Shown: piece after piece, positions 8,468 through 15,667 of the stretch
How the letters are laid out: every line of letters starts with the position of its first letter
Position numbering within the stretch: the stretch's first letter is position 1
Source: UBA6136 sp044351045
GTDB taxonomy: Bacteria; Pseudomonadota; Gammaproteobacteria; Methylococcales; Methylococcaceae
Assembly (NCBI GenBank): GCA_044351045.1
Contig: JBILGM010000015.1
Span: 1-56,436, forward strand
Direction: 5' to 3'
Length of the DNA: 56,436 bases
Translations under genes and position numbers: made by a program
The notes under the pieces: model-generated
Seen by the model: the letters and a program-made list of their open reading frames with translations, nothing else
Databases searched by the model: none
What the model was told of the DNA's origin: nothing

Positions 8468-10366
8468 ATGAAGAGCGAAACTAGCCGTCCCCCCTACTTA
8501 TGGCTTCTGCTGGTGATGGCATTAGCTTCATCCTTTGCTATGGCTACTAATGAACCGCCCCTACAGGCCCCCGGCTATGGCGCATTACCCTATTCGCCCC
8601 CCAAACCGGGCAGTTACACGCTGCCGAATCTGGGCGCGGCCGCCGATGGGCAGGTGCTGGAGTCGAGCGGTCAGCCGGTGACGCTGTACCAGTTGTATGC
8701 GGGCCGCATGGTGCTGCTGAGCTTTATCTATGCAACCTGCGACGATGCCAATGGCTGCCCGCTGGCGACGATGGTGCTGCATCGCATCCAGTCGGCATTG
8801 AAGGGCAGGCCAGAGTTGAAGGACCGCTTGCGGCTGATCACGTTGAGTTTCAATCCCGCTCACGATACGCCGGCAGTGATGGCAAAGTATGGTGAAAGCT
8901 TTCAATCGGGCGGCATCGACTGGCATTTCCTGGCTACGCGCTCGGAGACCGAGTTGCAGCCCATCCTTCGGGATTATCAGCAATCCGTGGACCGGGAAGT
9001 GGACGCGCAGGGCCATCCGACTGGCCAATTTTCGCATCTGCTGCGGGTTTACCTGATCGATGAGCAACGCCGGATTCGCAACAGCTATACGGTGTCGGTG
9101 CTGCATCCGGACCTGGTCTTGGCCGATATCGAAACGCTGCAGCTTGAATCGAGCGCGCCAGTAAAGTCGGCGCCGACTGCTCCAGCCCTCGCGCCGGTTC
9201 GGGCCGGGGACGACAAATCCGGCTATGAGCATGCGGATTATCAAACGAAATCGGCTGCGCTGGCGCAGCGACAGGGCAAGCCGGCGGATCTCTTCAAGTT
9301 GGCTCGTCAGCCGTCACTGGGGTTGCCGCCCTTGCCAACCCCGGCGGACAATCCGCTGACCCGGGAGAAAATTGCTCTTGGCCGTAAGCTGTTCTATGAC
9401 CGGCGGCTGTCGCTGAATCAGACCTTCTCCTGCGCTATGTGCCATATCCCGGAACAGGGTTTCACCAGTCAGGAGCAGGCCACCGCCATCGGTATCGAGG
9501 GCCGCACGGTGCGCCGCAACGCGCCGACGATCTATAACGTGGCCTATCTGAGTTCACTATTTCACGATGGCCGCGAATCGACGCTGGAAAATCAGGTCTG
9601 GGGGCCATTACTCGCCGCCAATGAGATGGGCAATCCGTCGGTCGGGACCGTGATCGACAAGCTGAAATCGCTGCCCGATTACCGGGGTCTGTTCGAAAAG
9701 GCTTTCCGTCGTGGACCCAGCATGGACACGGTGGGGCAGGCCATCGCCAGTTATGAACGGACCCTCAACGCCGGCGATTCGCCCTTCGATCGGTGGCATT
9801 ACGTCCATCGGCCTGCTGCGCTGTCGCCGGCAGCGCAGCAGGGTTATGCGCTATTCACCGGCAAGGCCGGGTGCGCGCAATGCCATACGATCGGGCCCAA
9901 CACGGCGCTGTTCACGGATAACCAGTTACATAACACTGGAATCGGTTATCAGGAAAGCATGCGTCGCGAACCCGACAAGACGCCGGTCCAGGTCGCACCC
10001 GGCCTGACGTTTGATCTGTCGGCGGCCAGCATCGGCCAGGTCGCCGAGACCCGGCCCGGCGACCTGGGCCGTTACGAGATTACGCAAAACCCGGCGGATC
10101 GCTGGAAATACCGGACGCCGTCCCTGCGCAATGTCGCCCTGACCGCGCCCTACATGCACCACGGCGGGCTGGCGACGCTGCGGGCGGTGGTCGAGTTCTA
10201 CAACCGGGGCGGCGTGCCCAACGAGAATCTTGATCCCTTGATCCAGCCGCTGAATCTGGGCGCGGATGACGTCGACAAGCTGGTAGCCTTTCTGGAATCA
10301 CTGACCGGCAGCGGTATCGACACGCTGGTCTCCGATGCCTGGAGCGCGCCGGTCGGGGAGCGCTGA
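8468..10366 (+). CDS. SCO1/SenC - MauG fusion (copper chaperone plus di-heme peroxidase)
   Basis: A 632-aa exported protein joining two domains usually encoded separately. Residues 1-26 are a signal peptide. Residues ~45-225 are a SCO1/SenC thioredoxin fold, but its metal motif is C-X5-C (Cys91, Cys97 in TCDDANGCPLA) instead of the usual C-X3-C; the third ligand is probably His190 (GQFSHLLRVYLID). A ~60-residue Pro/Ala-rich linker follows. Residues ~285-620 are a MauG/cytochrome c peroxidase domain with two heme sites, CAMCH (322-326) and CAQCH (469-473), and the typical TPSLRNVALTAPYMHHGG block. SCO1 and MauG homologues flank mtoX in known methylotrophs and are thought to mature its copper site and a modified residue; here one polypeptide probably does both in the periplasm. 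It abuts the convergent RDD gene with no gap. Confidence 0.88.
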   Translation: MKSETSRPPYLWLLLVMALASSFAMATNEPPLQAPGYGALPYSPPKPGSYTLPNLGAAADGQVLESSGQPVTLYQLYAGRMVLLSFIYATCDDANGCPLATMVLHRIQSALKGRPELKDRLRLITLSFNPAHDTPAVMAKYGESFQSGGIDWHFLATRSETELQPILRDYQQSVDREVDAQGHPTGQFSHLLRVYLIDEQRRIRNSYTVSVLHPDLVLADIETLQLESSAPVKSAPTAPALAPVRAGDDKSGYEHADYQTKSAALAQRQGKPADLFKLARQPSLGLPPLPTPADNPLTREKIALGRKLFYDRRLSLNQTFSCAMCHIPEQGFTSQEQATAIGIEGRTVRRNAPTIYNVAYLSSLFHDGRESTLENQVWGPLLAANEMGNPSVGTVIDKLKSLPDYRGLFEKAFRRGPSMDTVGQAIASYERTLNAGDSPFDRWHYVHRPAALSPAAQQGYALFTGKAGCAQCHTIGPNTALFTDNQLHNTGIGYQESMRREPDKTPVQVAPGLTFDLSAASIGQVAETRPGDLGRYEITQNPADRWKYRTPSLRNVALTAPYMHHGGLATLRAVVEFYNRGGVPNENLDPLIQPLNLGADDVDKLVAFLESLTGSGIDTLVSDAWSAPVGER

Positions 10367-11320
10367 CTAACGGCGAGGTTGGGGTTTGACGGGTGTGGGC
10401 AAGGCTCCTGAGACTTCCGCACGGGCCTGTGCATAGGGCTTGAATTCGCAGCCGGCAGGCAGGTACTCGATGGGAAATTCATCACTGCGGCATTCCCAAA
10501 TGAGCTTTTTGTCGCTGGTCGGGTGCGGGATCAGGAACAATCGATGGGTTTGTATCCCGGACAGGGTGGGGCGGATATGGAGAGTACCGCTGTTCCGGTC
10601 AATCGAAAGTTGGGTGCCCTGACTGATGTGATCGGGCGAAATCAATCCGCCGAGATCGGCCGGCACCTTGCCGTGCTGCTGGTAATAATCCTCGACCATG
10701 AAAGCGGCATAGCGACCTTCATTGAGGCTGTTGACCAGCGCTTCGTGCATGGGCTGGATTTCATACCAGCGCATCTGCTGGACCGTGACGAAGCCGATCC
10801 CAGCCAGCAGCAGCAGTGCGGTCAATCCTTTGCGCCACCCGGTTAAGGGATTCCCGACCACCTCAAAACCGTGGTTCGTATCCCAACGGGTGATTCCCCG
10901 ATTACGCAGACGAAAGTGTGAGGCCAGATTGCAAAGTTGAGTCAGCAGCGGCAGCCCCGCTCCTATGCCCCAAAACCAGACCGAAAATCCTCTGGACAGG
11001 AGGTTGCCCTGACTGCGGGTGGGTTTGATTCGAAGGTTCAACAGCGCCTTTCCCGGCGTATTGCCCAAGCCCCTCAGCAGCCCGTATTCGACCCCTATCC
11101 AGACGAGGCAAACGGCTGCATCGAACAGCAGCGGGTTGAGGGAGGCGAACGCTGCGATCGGATTCAGCAGGCCGCTGGCTTTCATTGCTTCGATGCCGAA
11201 ATAACTCAGCAAGGCCATCAGGAAGAGGTCGATCATCCGGGCAAAGTAGCGCCGCCAGGGGCTGATGAGGTCTGACGGAGTAAGGGGGCGCGCCATCGTG
11301 TCGGGTCTCGCGGTGAACAT
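10367..11320 (-). CDS. RDD family membrane protein
   Basis: A 317-aa inner-membrane protein. The N-terminal half is an RDD domain: ARMIDLFLMALLSYFGIEAM, then a second segment, then GNTPGKALLNLRIKPT, the usual R-D-D and GK(A/T) pattern. A hydrophobic segment near residues 180-200 is followed by a soluble C-terminal part (residues ~205-317) that resembles the pilin-like extracellular tails seen in some RDD proteins (PVKPQPRR end). The start is uncertain: ATG 11320 or ATG 11296, neither with a clear ribosome site. It is convergent with the SCO1-MauG gene, with stop codons touching. The substrate or role is unknown. Confidence 0.75.
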   Translation of the reverse strand: MFTARPDTMARPLTPSDLISPWRRYFARMIDLFLMALLSYFGIEAMKASGLLNPIAAFASLNPLLFDAAVCLVWIGVEYGLLRGLGNTPGKALLNLRIKPTRSQGNLLSRGFSVWFWGIGAGLPLLTQLCNLASHFRLRNRGITRWDTNHGFEVVGNPLTGWRKGLTALLLLAGIGFVTVQQMRWYEIQPMHEALVNSLNEGRYAAFMVEDYYQQHGKVPADLGGLISPDHISQGTQLSIDRNSGTLHIRPTLSGIQTHRLFLIPHPTSDKKLIWECRSDEFPIEYLPAGCEFKPYAQARAEVSGALPTPVKPQPRR

Positions 11321-11516
11321 TCAAAGGAGGGGAGTCTAGCGGCGGATGGGCTTCCTGCGTCTATTTTGTGAGATGGTCTGGCCTTGGGTCGGGTAAGGGC
11401 GAGCGCATCAATAATTTACTGGAGGCCAAGTCGTAATAGCCTCGCCGAGGTCTTGTCAACCAGGGCATCGCCAGGATAAACAAATAATAAATAAACCATT
11501 ATTGAGGGGAATTGCC

Positions 11517-11759
11517 ATGAACTTTGACGTCAATCGTATGCTGAAGCGTAAGCTGAATGTGGGCAAAAAGGATCAGCAGATTCGGCTGGGTGCAGGGGTT
11601 GCAGTGCTTGTGCTCGCATGGATGCTGGACAGTATCCTTTTTATTCTGCTGGGGCTTCTGTTGATTGTGACTTCCAACTTGCGCTGGTGCCCGGCTTACT
11701 CGGCGATCGGAAAATCCACGGTTGAGTCCGGCGATGAACCCCCTGCGGTCAGTAAGTAA
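11517..11759 (+). CDS. DUF2892 small membrane protein (YgaP-tail-like)
   Basis: An 80-aa protein whose two adjacent hydrophobic segments (about residues 24-40 and 42-55), preceded by KKDQQIRLGAGVAVLVLAW and followed by LRWCPAYSAIGKST, match DUF2892, the membrane part also found at the end of YgaP rhodanese. The conserved CP after the second helix is at residues 58-59. The ATG at 1 1517 follows GAGGGGA; an in-frame TTG at 11502 would put the ribosome site inside the gene. It is preceded by an AT-rich region (11470-11500) that could hold its promoter. In other bacteria such proteins often accompany sulfur or redox genes; here the role is not evident. Confidence 0.75.
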   Translation: MNFDVNRMLKRKLNVGKKDQQIRLGAGVAVLVLAWMLDSILFILLGLLLIVTSNLRWCPAYSAIGKSTVESGDEPPAVSK

Positions 11760-11901
11760 CCGCCCTATTCCCTGGGGTTCCTACGATACCGTCACTGTGG
11801 GCTCAAGCGGAAAGACAGCTGCGCGGTGATGTGCTGGAACTTTTTGCAATGGCTCGGCGTCGGAAATGATGGCATTTGCCGCTTACCTTGTGAGGAAATC
11901 C

Positions 11902-12045
11902 ATGGAACTGATGATTCTGAGCCTGACCTTGGTAGCCATCGCTCTGATCCTGAACATTGACGTGGCTGAACCACGTCAGTTTGTCAGGGTGATTGATCGT
12001 GATGCAGAGAGACGATTAGATCGCTGGATGGCCGAAAGGCTCTAG
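11902..12045 (+). CDS. Single-helix small protein, 47 aa
   Basis: A short reading frame from ATG 11902 to TAG 12045, preceded by TGAGGAAA at 11890-11896. The product MELMILSLTLVAIALILNID has one hydrophobic segment (residues 3-18) followed by a charged tail with many Arg and Asp residues, fitting a bitopic inner-membrane miniprotein. A good intrinsic terminator follows 44 bp later, as expected for a complete transcription unit. I do not know a family for it. It resembles in style the 31-aa protein at 14972-15067. Confidence 0.5.
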   Translation: MELMILSLTLVAIALILNIDVAEPRQFVRVIDRDAERRLDRWMAERL

Positions 12046-12088
12046 TCGAGGGTGTTCCCCCTCCATCCGGTGGTTTTACCGCCAGACC

Positions 12089-12116
12089 AAAAACCCGGCC
12101 TTGTGCCGGGTTTTTT
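12089..12116. terminator. Bidirectional intrinsic terminator
   Basis: Perfect 11-bp stem AAAAACCCGGC / GCCGGGTTTTT with a 5-base loop and a T-run on the right, A-run on the left. It lies between the 47-aa gene on the plus strand and yigZ on the minus strand and can serve both. Confidence 0.85.
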
Positions 12117-12142
12117 ACAGGGAACCAATCGAGGCGTGACCG

Positions 12143-12751
12143 TCAGAAACGCTGCAGATGGAATTGGTCTCTGGTCGCATTGCGTAGCTGGGTCTCGAAG
12201 GCATCGACTTTTTCACTGGGTATCTGGCAGATGACCCGAACGCCCCGCTCGGTGTAGTCCTCGGCACGTTCCTCGGCGCCATGGCTGTCCAGGCATCGAT
12301 AAAGTGTGCCCAGTTGATCGAAGAGAACTTCGACCGCGATCCGGTGGCGAGGAGACTCCTCACACCGATGGGCCTTCCGCAGCGCTTCGCTCGCCGTGCC
12401 CCCGTAGGCGCGCATCAATCCACCCGAACCCAGCAAGGTCCCGCCAAAATAACGGATCACACCGACCACAACGAAGTCGAGCCCTTGCCCCTCGATGACT
12501 TTGTAGATGGGTTGCCCGGCCGTTCCCTTCGGTTCTCCGCCATCGCTGAACCGGTATTGCTGGCCCATGCGGTAAGCCCAGCACAGGTGGGAAGCTTCAG
12601 GGTGCCGCTGAATCAAGGTTTGCAGAAACTGGTTGGTCTCAACCCTGGTCCTGATATGTCGGGCGTAGGCCAGGAAGGTAGAACCCTTGATGCTCTCGCG
12701 ATGCTCGGTTTCGCCATCAATGGTGATGAAGCTTTGATTTAGCTTGCTCAT
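12143..12751 (-). CDS. yigZ: YigZ/IMPACT (UPF0029) family protein
   Basis: A 202-aa cytosolic protein of the YigZ/IMPACT family. The N-terminal UPF0029 domain shows the hallmark SDGGEPKGTAGQPI at about residues 69-82, then VVVGVIRYFGGTLLGSGGL and AYGGTASEAL. The C-terminal part is the ferredoxin-like domain typical of bacterial members. Length and motifs match E. coli YigZ (~204 aa). The biochemical role is not settled; eukaryotic IMPACT modulates the Gcn2 translation-stress pathway. It starts at ATG 12751 and ends just before the shared terminator. Its 3' neighbour is on the opposite strand, so it is probably monocistronic. Confidence 0.9.
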   Translation of the reverse strand: MSKLNQSFITIDGETEHRESIKGSTFLAYARHIRTRVETNQFLQTLIQRHPEASHLCWAYRMGQQYRFSDGGEPKGTAGQPIYKVIEGQGLDFVVVGVIRYFGGTLLGSGGLMRAYGGTASEALRKAHRCEESPRHRIAVEVLFDQLGTLYRCLDSHGAEERAEDYTERGVRVICQIPSEKVDAFETQLRNATRDQFHLQRF

Positions 12752-12781
12752 ATCACCCCGAGCATCGGTAAGGCTGTCTCA

Positions 12782-13685
12782 TTACAGAGCGGCATACAAA
12801 GATAGATTGGCGTGTAACTCTTCCATCAAACGGTCTAAAAGGGCTGGCGGGCCGATGACAGTGCAATGATGGCCATGCTTGAGGATGTCCATGATAAGTT
12901 CGGGGTCCCTCCTATAGGGGATTTTCAATTCATAGCCGCCATCGGCTAACCATTCCCCCTTTTATTGTGGATGCCAATGTTCCTTTGCTACCCAGTGCGC
13001 GCGTTCCGGGCTGAACTGCAATGTGGCCCATGCAACTGTCTCGCCGGAGAAAATCCCATACCCTTTGCTCAAGGCGGCATCCAGTACCTCGGATGGTATT
13101 TCGATGGCCTCGACGCCCATTTCCTCAGCTTCAAGGATGGCATCCATGGAGAAGGAACGTAGTCCTTCCCTGAGGTGACACCAGGCATCCAGATACCAGT
13201 TGTCCCGGTAATGGATGAGTCGCTGGGGTGAAATGTCCCCCAGGCTGGTTTCGCTATTACCCCAGGCCTCATATTCGATGCGCAGGCGTTTTCGCTTCAG
13301 CAAGGCCGAGCCTGTGCGCTGGAAATGCCGGATCTGAAAGTCCCATGCTCCCATGGCCAGGATTCTGACGCGCTGCTGGATGTGGTTGGCAGGTTCGTCA
13401 ACACTCTCCAGCATGGTCTGCAATTTTGCCAGCAAGGGTTGTATGTGCGGACCAAGCAGTCCGCCCGCGTCGAGATGCGTCAACAAGTGCTGCATGGTCA
13501 GCAGCGCATGAATTTCCTCTGCGGAAAACCACAATCCGGGCATTCAGCCGGTCGCGCATGTAGACGATATCGCGCTTCAACGTCGGTTCGGCAATGCGTA
13601 GTGTCTCCCTCAACTCACGTCCCGACACCGCCTTTCGAGTGGCCGGTAGCTGATCGATCTGATAGATCCGTTCCATGCGGCTCAT
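12782..13685 (-). pseudogene. WYL-domain transcriptional regulator, broken by deletion and stop
   Basis: Remains of a DeoR-type helix-turn-helix plus WYL-domain regulator (~320 aa when intact). The N-terminal part from ATG 13685 (IYQIDQLPATRKAVSGRELR, then TLKRDIVYMRDRLNA) runs out of frame near 13545. The sequence continues in another frame with PGLWFSAEEIHALLTMQ, so the ~18 residues normally between RDRLNA and PGLWFSAEE are missing: an internal deletion with frameshift. The WYL core reads on (PQRLIHYRDNWYLDAWCH) to an in-frame TAA at 12962-12964. The same frame then continues with recognisable C-terminal sequence (WLADGGYELKIPYRRDPELI) to a TAA at 12782. Two separate lesions make a functional product unlikely. 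Its start overlaps the stop of the 349-aa gene (ATGA). Confidence 0.85.
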
Positions 13686-14731
13686 GCTTCATCCGGGGTA
13701 GGCCTTGGGCAGCCTGGCTGCAGTCGGATGGGTTGCATGACTAAGTTCGGTGTTACCCTGGGACGTGTGTTCGCAACATCTCTGTGGCGTGTGGGCCATG
13801 CAAAGAAATACTGCTCTAGGATTAATGCATTCGCTTCGGTGAACTCATTGTCAGTCAGTGCCAGTAGCGCATGGGTTTCGCGCTCCTCCAGCGCCCATGT
13901 TTCCGCGAGTTGGCGGATCAGTTGAATGATTTCCTGTTTAGCCGCCGGTGAGAGTGGCTCCCGCAGGCTTTTGCCTTCCTGACGCAGCAGGCACTCAACC
14001 AGCACGGCATGAAAATAGCGTAATCCGTGAACCGGGTGGGTGTTCATATCGCTGATCAGGTAATCAAACTTCTCGGTAAAAACCGCATCATGCAGATAGG
14101 TCGCGAAAAGATCTGCATCATGAGCCCGCTGCAGAAGTCGAAAGAAGTGGCGCTGAGCCTGGTGCTGCGTGGCGTCATGACAGAATTTCCAGGCATGCTC
14201 CAGGTCATGGACGAGAAACTGGAAACCATTGGCCTTGCTGAGTACCGGCTGAATAGCCCGGGGGAAGTCGTTGATCACCGTGACCGGTCGGGTGCCCTGG
14301 GTCTGCATGTCAAGTACGTCGCGAGGGGATGGAATGCGGGTGAGTAGAGTTAGCGGCCAGTCCCCAAGGAGCCAGCTGCGCAGGGCAATCGGCACTGAAG
14401 GGATAATTTTGAAAAATCGTGTATGGCCAAACCACTCGATCAATGATTCGTCCAGCGCGTCTCCACTGGCTGCGAGAAGATTTTCGCGCCACAAACGATC
14501 ATCGGGTCTGTTGCCGTATCGCTGGTTGCGGGAGGCGAAGTGGGCTCCGTGTTGATGCATTTGCCATAGTAGAAAGTAGCTCGCTGCATAGGCTGCTGCG
14601 CTGATTTTGGCCTCTTGCCAACGCGCGCGTTGGTGAACGAGGTCATCGATCAATGAGGGACAGGTACTTTGGGCCGGTTCGATCAGAGAATGTTCCTCAG
14701 TAGCTGATAACGCCCCCTTAAGCCGACCCAC
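13682..14731 (-). CDS. Unrecognised 349-aa protein with HDLEHA motif
   Basis: A long clean reading frame on the minus strand, starting at GTG 14731 (the frame is open further upstream, so the start is uncertain) and overlapping the WYL regulator start by 4 bases. The product is soluble-looking, without signal peptide or membrane segments. A His/Glu-rich stretch at residues 175-195 (HDLEHAWKFCHDATQH, then QRHFF) could bind a metal: His175, Glu178, His179, His185 and His190 are candidates. Another block is VINDFPRAIQPVLSKANGF. I do not recognise the family. The coupling to a WYL regulator suggests it was once regulated by, or worked with, that protein. Confidence 0.6.
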   Translation of the reverse strand: MGRLKGALSATEEHSLIEPAQSTCPSLIDDLVHQRARWQEAKISAAAYAASYFLLWQMHQHGAHFASRNQRYGNRPDDRLWRENLLAASGDALDESLIEWFGHTRFFKIIPSVPIALRSWLLGDWPLTLLTRIPSPRDVLDMQTQGTRPVTVINDFPRAIQPVLSKANGFQFLVHDLEHAWKFCHDATQHQAQRHFFRLLQRAHDADLFATYLHDAVFTEKFDYLISDMNTHPVHGLRYFHAVLVECLLRQEGKSLREPLSPAAKQEIIQLIRQLAETWALEERETHALLALTDNEFTEANALILEQYFFAWPTRHRDVANTRPRVTPNLVMQPIRLQPGCPRPTPDEA

Positions 14732-14911
14732 TTCGTATGGGCCTTGGCTAGGCCAATGAGCGAATCGATCTTGCAGGTTGAATCTGCCGGGAATGTTCGC
14801 GTATTTGGCCCACGATTGCCAATGCTTGGTTTACCCCCATGGGTAATGTTTCGCCCTGCGGTTGGGCTGGAGTTCTTGGTATCGGTATGCCGTCAACGGC
14901 TGACACTGAAC

Positions 14912-14937
14912 AAAAAAAAGCCCCGGTTACCGGGGCT
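14912..14937 (-). terminator. Strong intrinsic terminator (minus strand)
   Basis: Read on the minus strand: AGCCCCGG TAA CCGGGGCT followed by eight T. It lies 35 bp downstream of the 31-aa small gene (14972-15067) and protects the 349-aa gene from read-through. Confidence 0.85.
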
Positions 14938-14971
14938 GGGAGGAGGAGAGAAAGTTTGATGTTCTGGCGAC

Positions 14972-15067
14972 TCAGTCATGGTTCGCTTCGGCGGACTTGG
15001 GTGGGTTGGGAAGGTCGACGGTGGCCATCGAGGCTACGATGACAAATGCAAGAATGAAGATTTCCAT
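14972..15067 (-). CDS. 31-aa single-helix miniprotein
   Basis: A short frame from ATG 15067 to TGA 14972: MEIFILAFVIVASMATVDLP followed by a polar tail. One hydrophobic helix covers residues 2-15. The upstream sequence has a weak GCAGGTAA ribosome site. The strong terminator just downstream shows that a transcript ends here, which supports a short gene or small RNA in this place. The family is unknown and confidence is modest because of the length. Confidence 0.4.
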   Translation of the reverse strand: MEIFILAFVIVASMATVDLPNPPKSAEANHD

Positions 15068-15211
15068 GGCTTACCTGCTTGGGTTGTTGAAGTCGATTGT
15101 GACTATAACAGAAGGTAAATGGCTAAAAAATCGATTAACTGTTTTCTATATGGAAATAAATGAGGAGTTCGCCCCCCAGGAGGGGGCGCCACTTGAGTGG
15201 TGAGAAGTTTT

Positions 15212-15430
15212 TCAGCGTAACCAGCTGTTACGCTGAATGAGTGACTCCAGCCACGCTTCGGGTGCTTTCGGATCAACAGCGAGCGCCGGGTATATGTGGC
15301 GATAAAACCGGGCGATAGCCCCCAGGTCACAGTCATCCTGATGGGCAGATGGGGTGTGGTTCTCCCGATAGAACATCAAGCCTTCACGTTCGACAGTCCT
15401 CGGGTTTGAAATAATCGCGGTTGCAGCCAT
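15212..15430 (-). CDS. Small hypothetical protein, 72 aa
   Basis: A 72-aa frame starting at ATG 15430 behind a clear CCGGAGGG ribosome site and ending at 15212. The product is hydrophilic (MAATAIISNPRTVEREGLMF; later CDLGAIARFYRHIYPALAV) with no signal peptide or membrane segment. A GC-rich hairpin (GCCCCC CAGGA GGGGGC, about 15171-15187) follows the stop, possibly the 3' end of its transcript. I do not recognise a family. Confidence 0.5.
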   Translation of the reverse strand: MAATAIISNPRTVEREGLMFYRENHTPSAHQDDCDLGAIARFYRHIYPALAVDPKAPEAWLESLIQRNSWLR

Positions 15431-15469
15431 GGGCCTGTCCCTCCGGTAGTGTTCGTGAGCGAAAAAGTG

Positions 15470-15490
15470 GGATGCTCCAATGGAGCATCC
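15470..15490. repeat. Near-palindrome upstream of the 72-aa gene
   Basis: GGATGCTCCA A TGGAGCATCC: perfect 10-bp arms around one base, about 40 bp upstream of the small gene's start at 15430. Position and symmetry fit a regulator-binding site, and there is no T-run for a terminator. A second, looser inverted repeat (GACTGAG ... CTCAGTC) follows at about 15503-15525. The 15431-15667 gap holds nothing else I can identify. Confidence 0.4.
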
Positions 15491-15667
15491 ACGTTGGTGT
15501 GCCGACTGAGAAAGAGAGACTCAGTCTACTTTCTTGACAGCAGATACCGTGCCAGCAACCGGGCCAGCAACGTAGCTTATGGATGGGGGCGGTGCTTTTG
15601 TGTATGTGCTCTCCCAGCTTGAGTCGGGACGCACCGTCCTGGGGCGTAAAGCAGACTTCGGCTGGAT

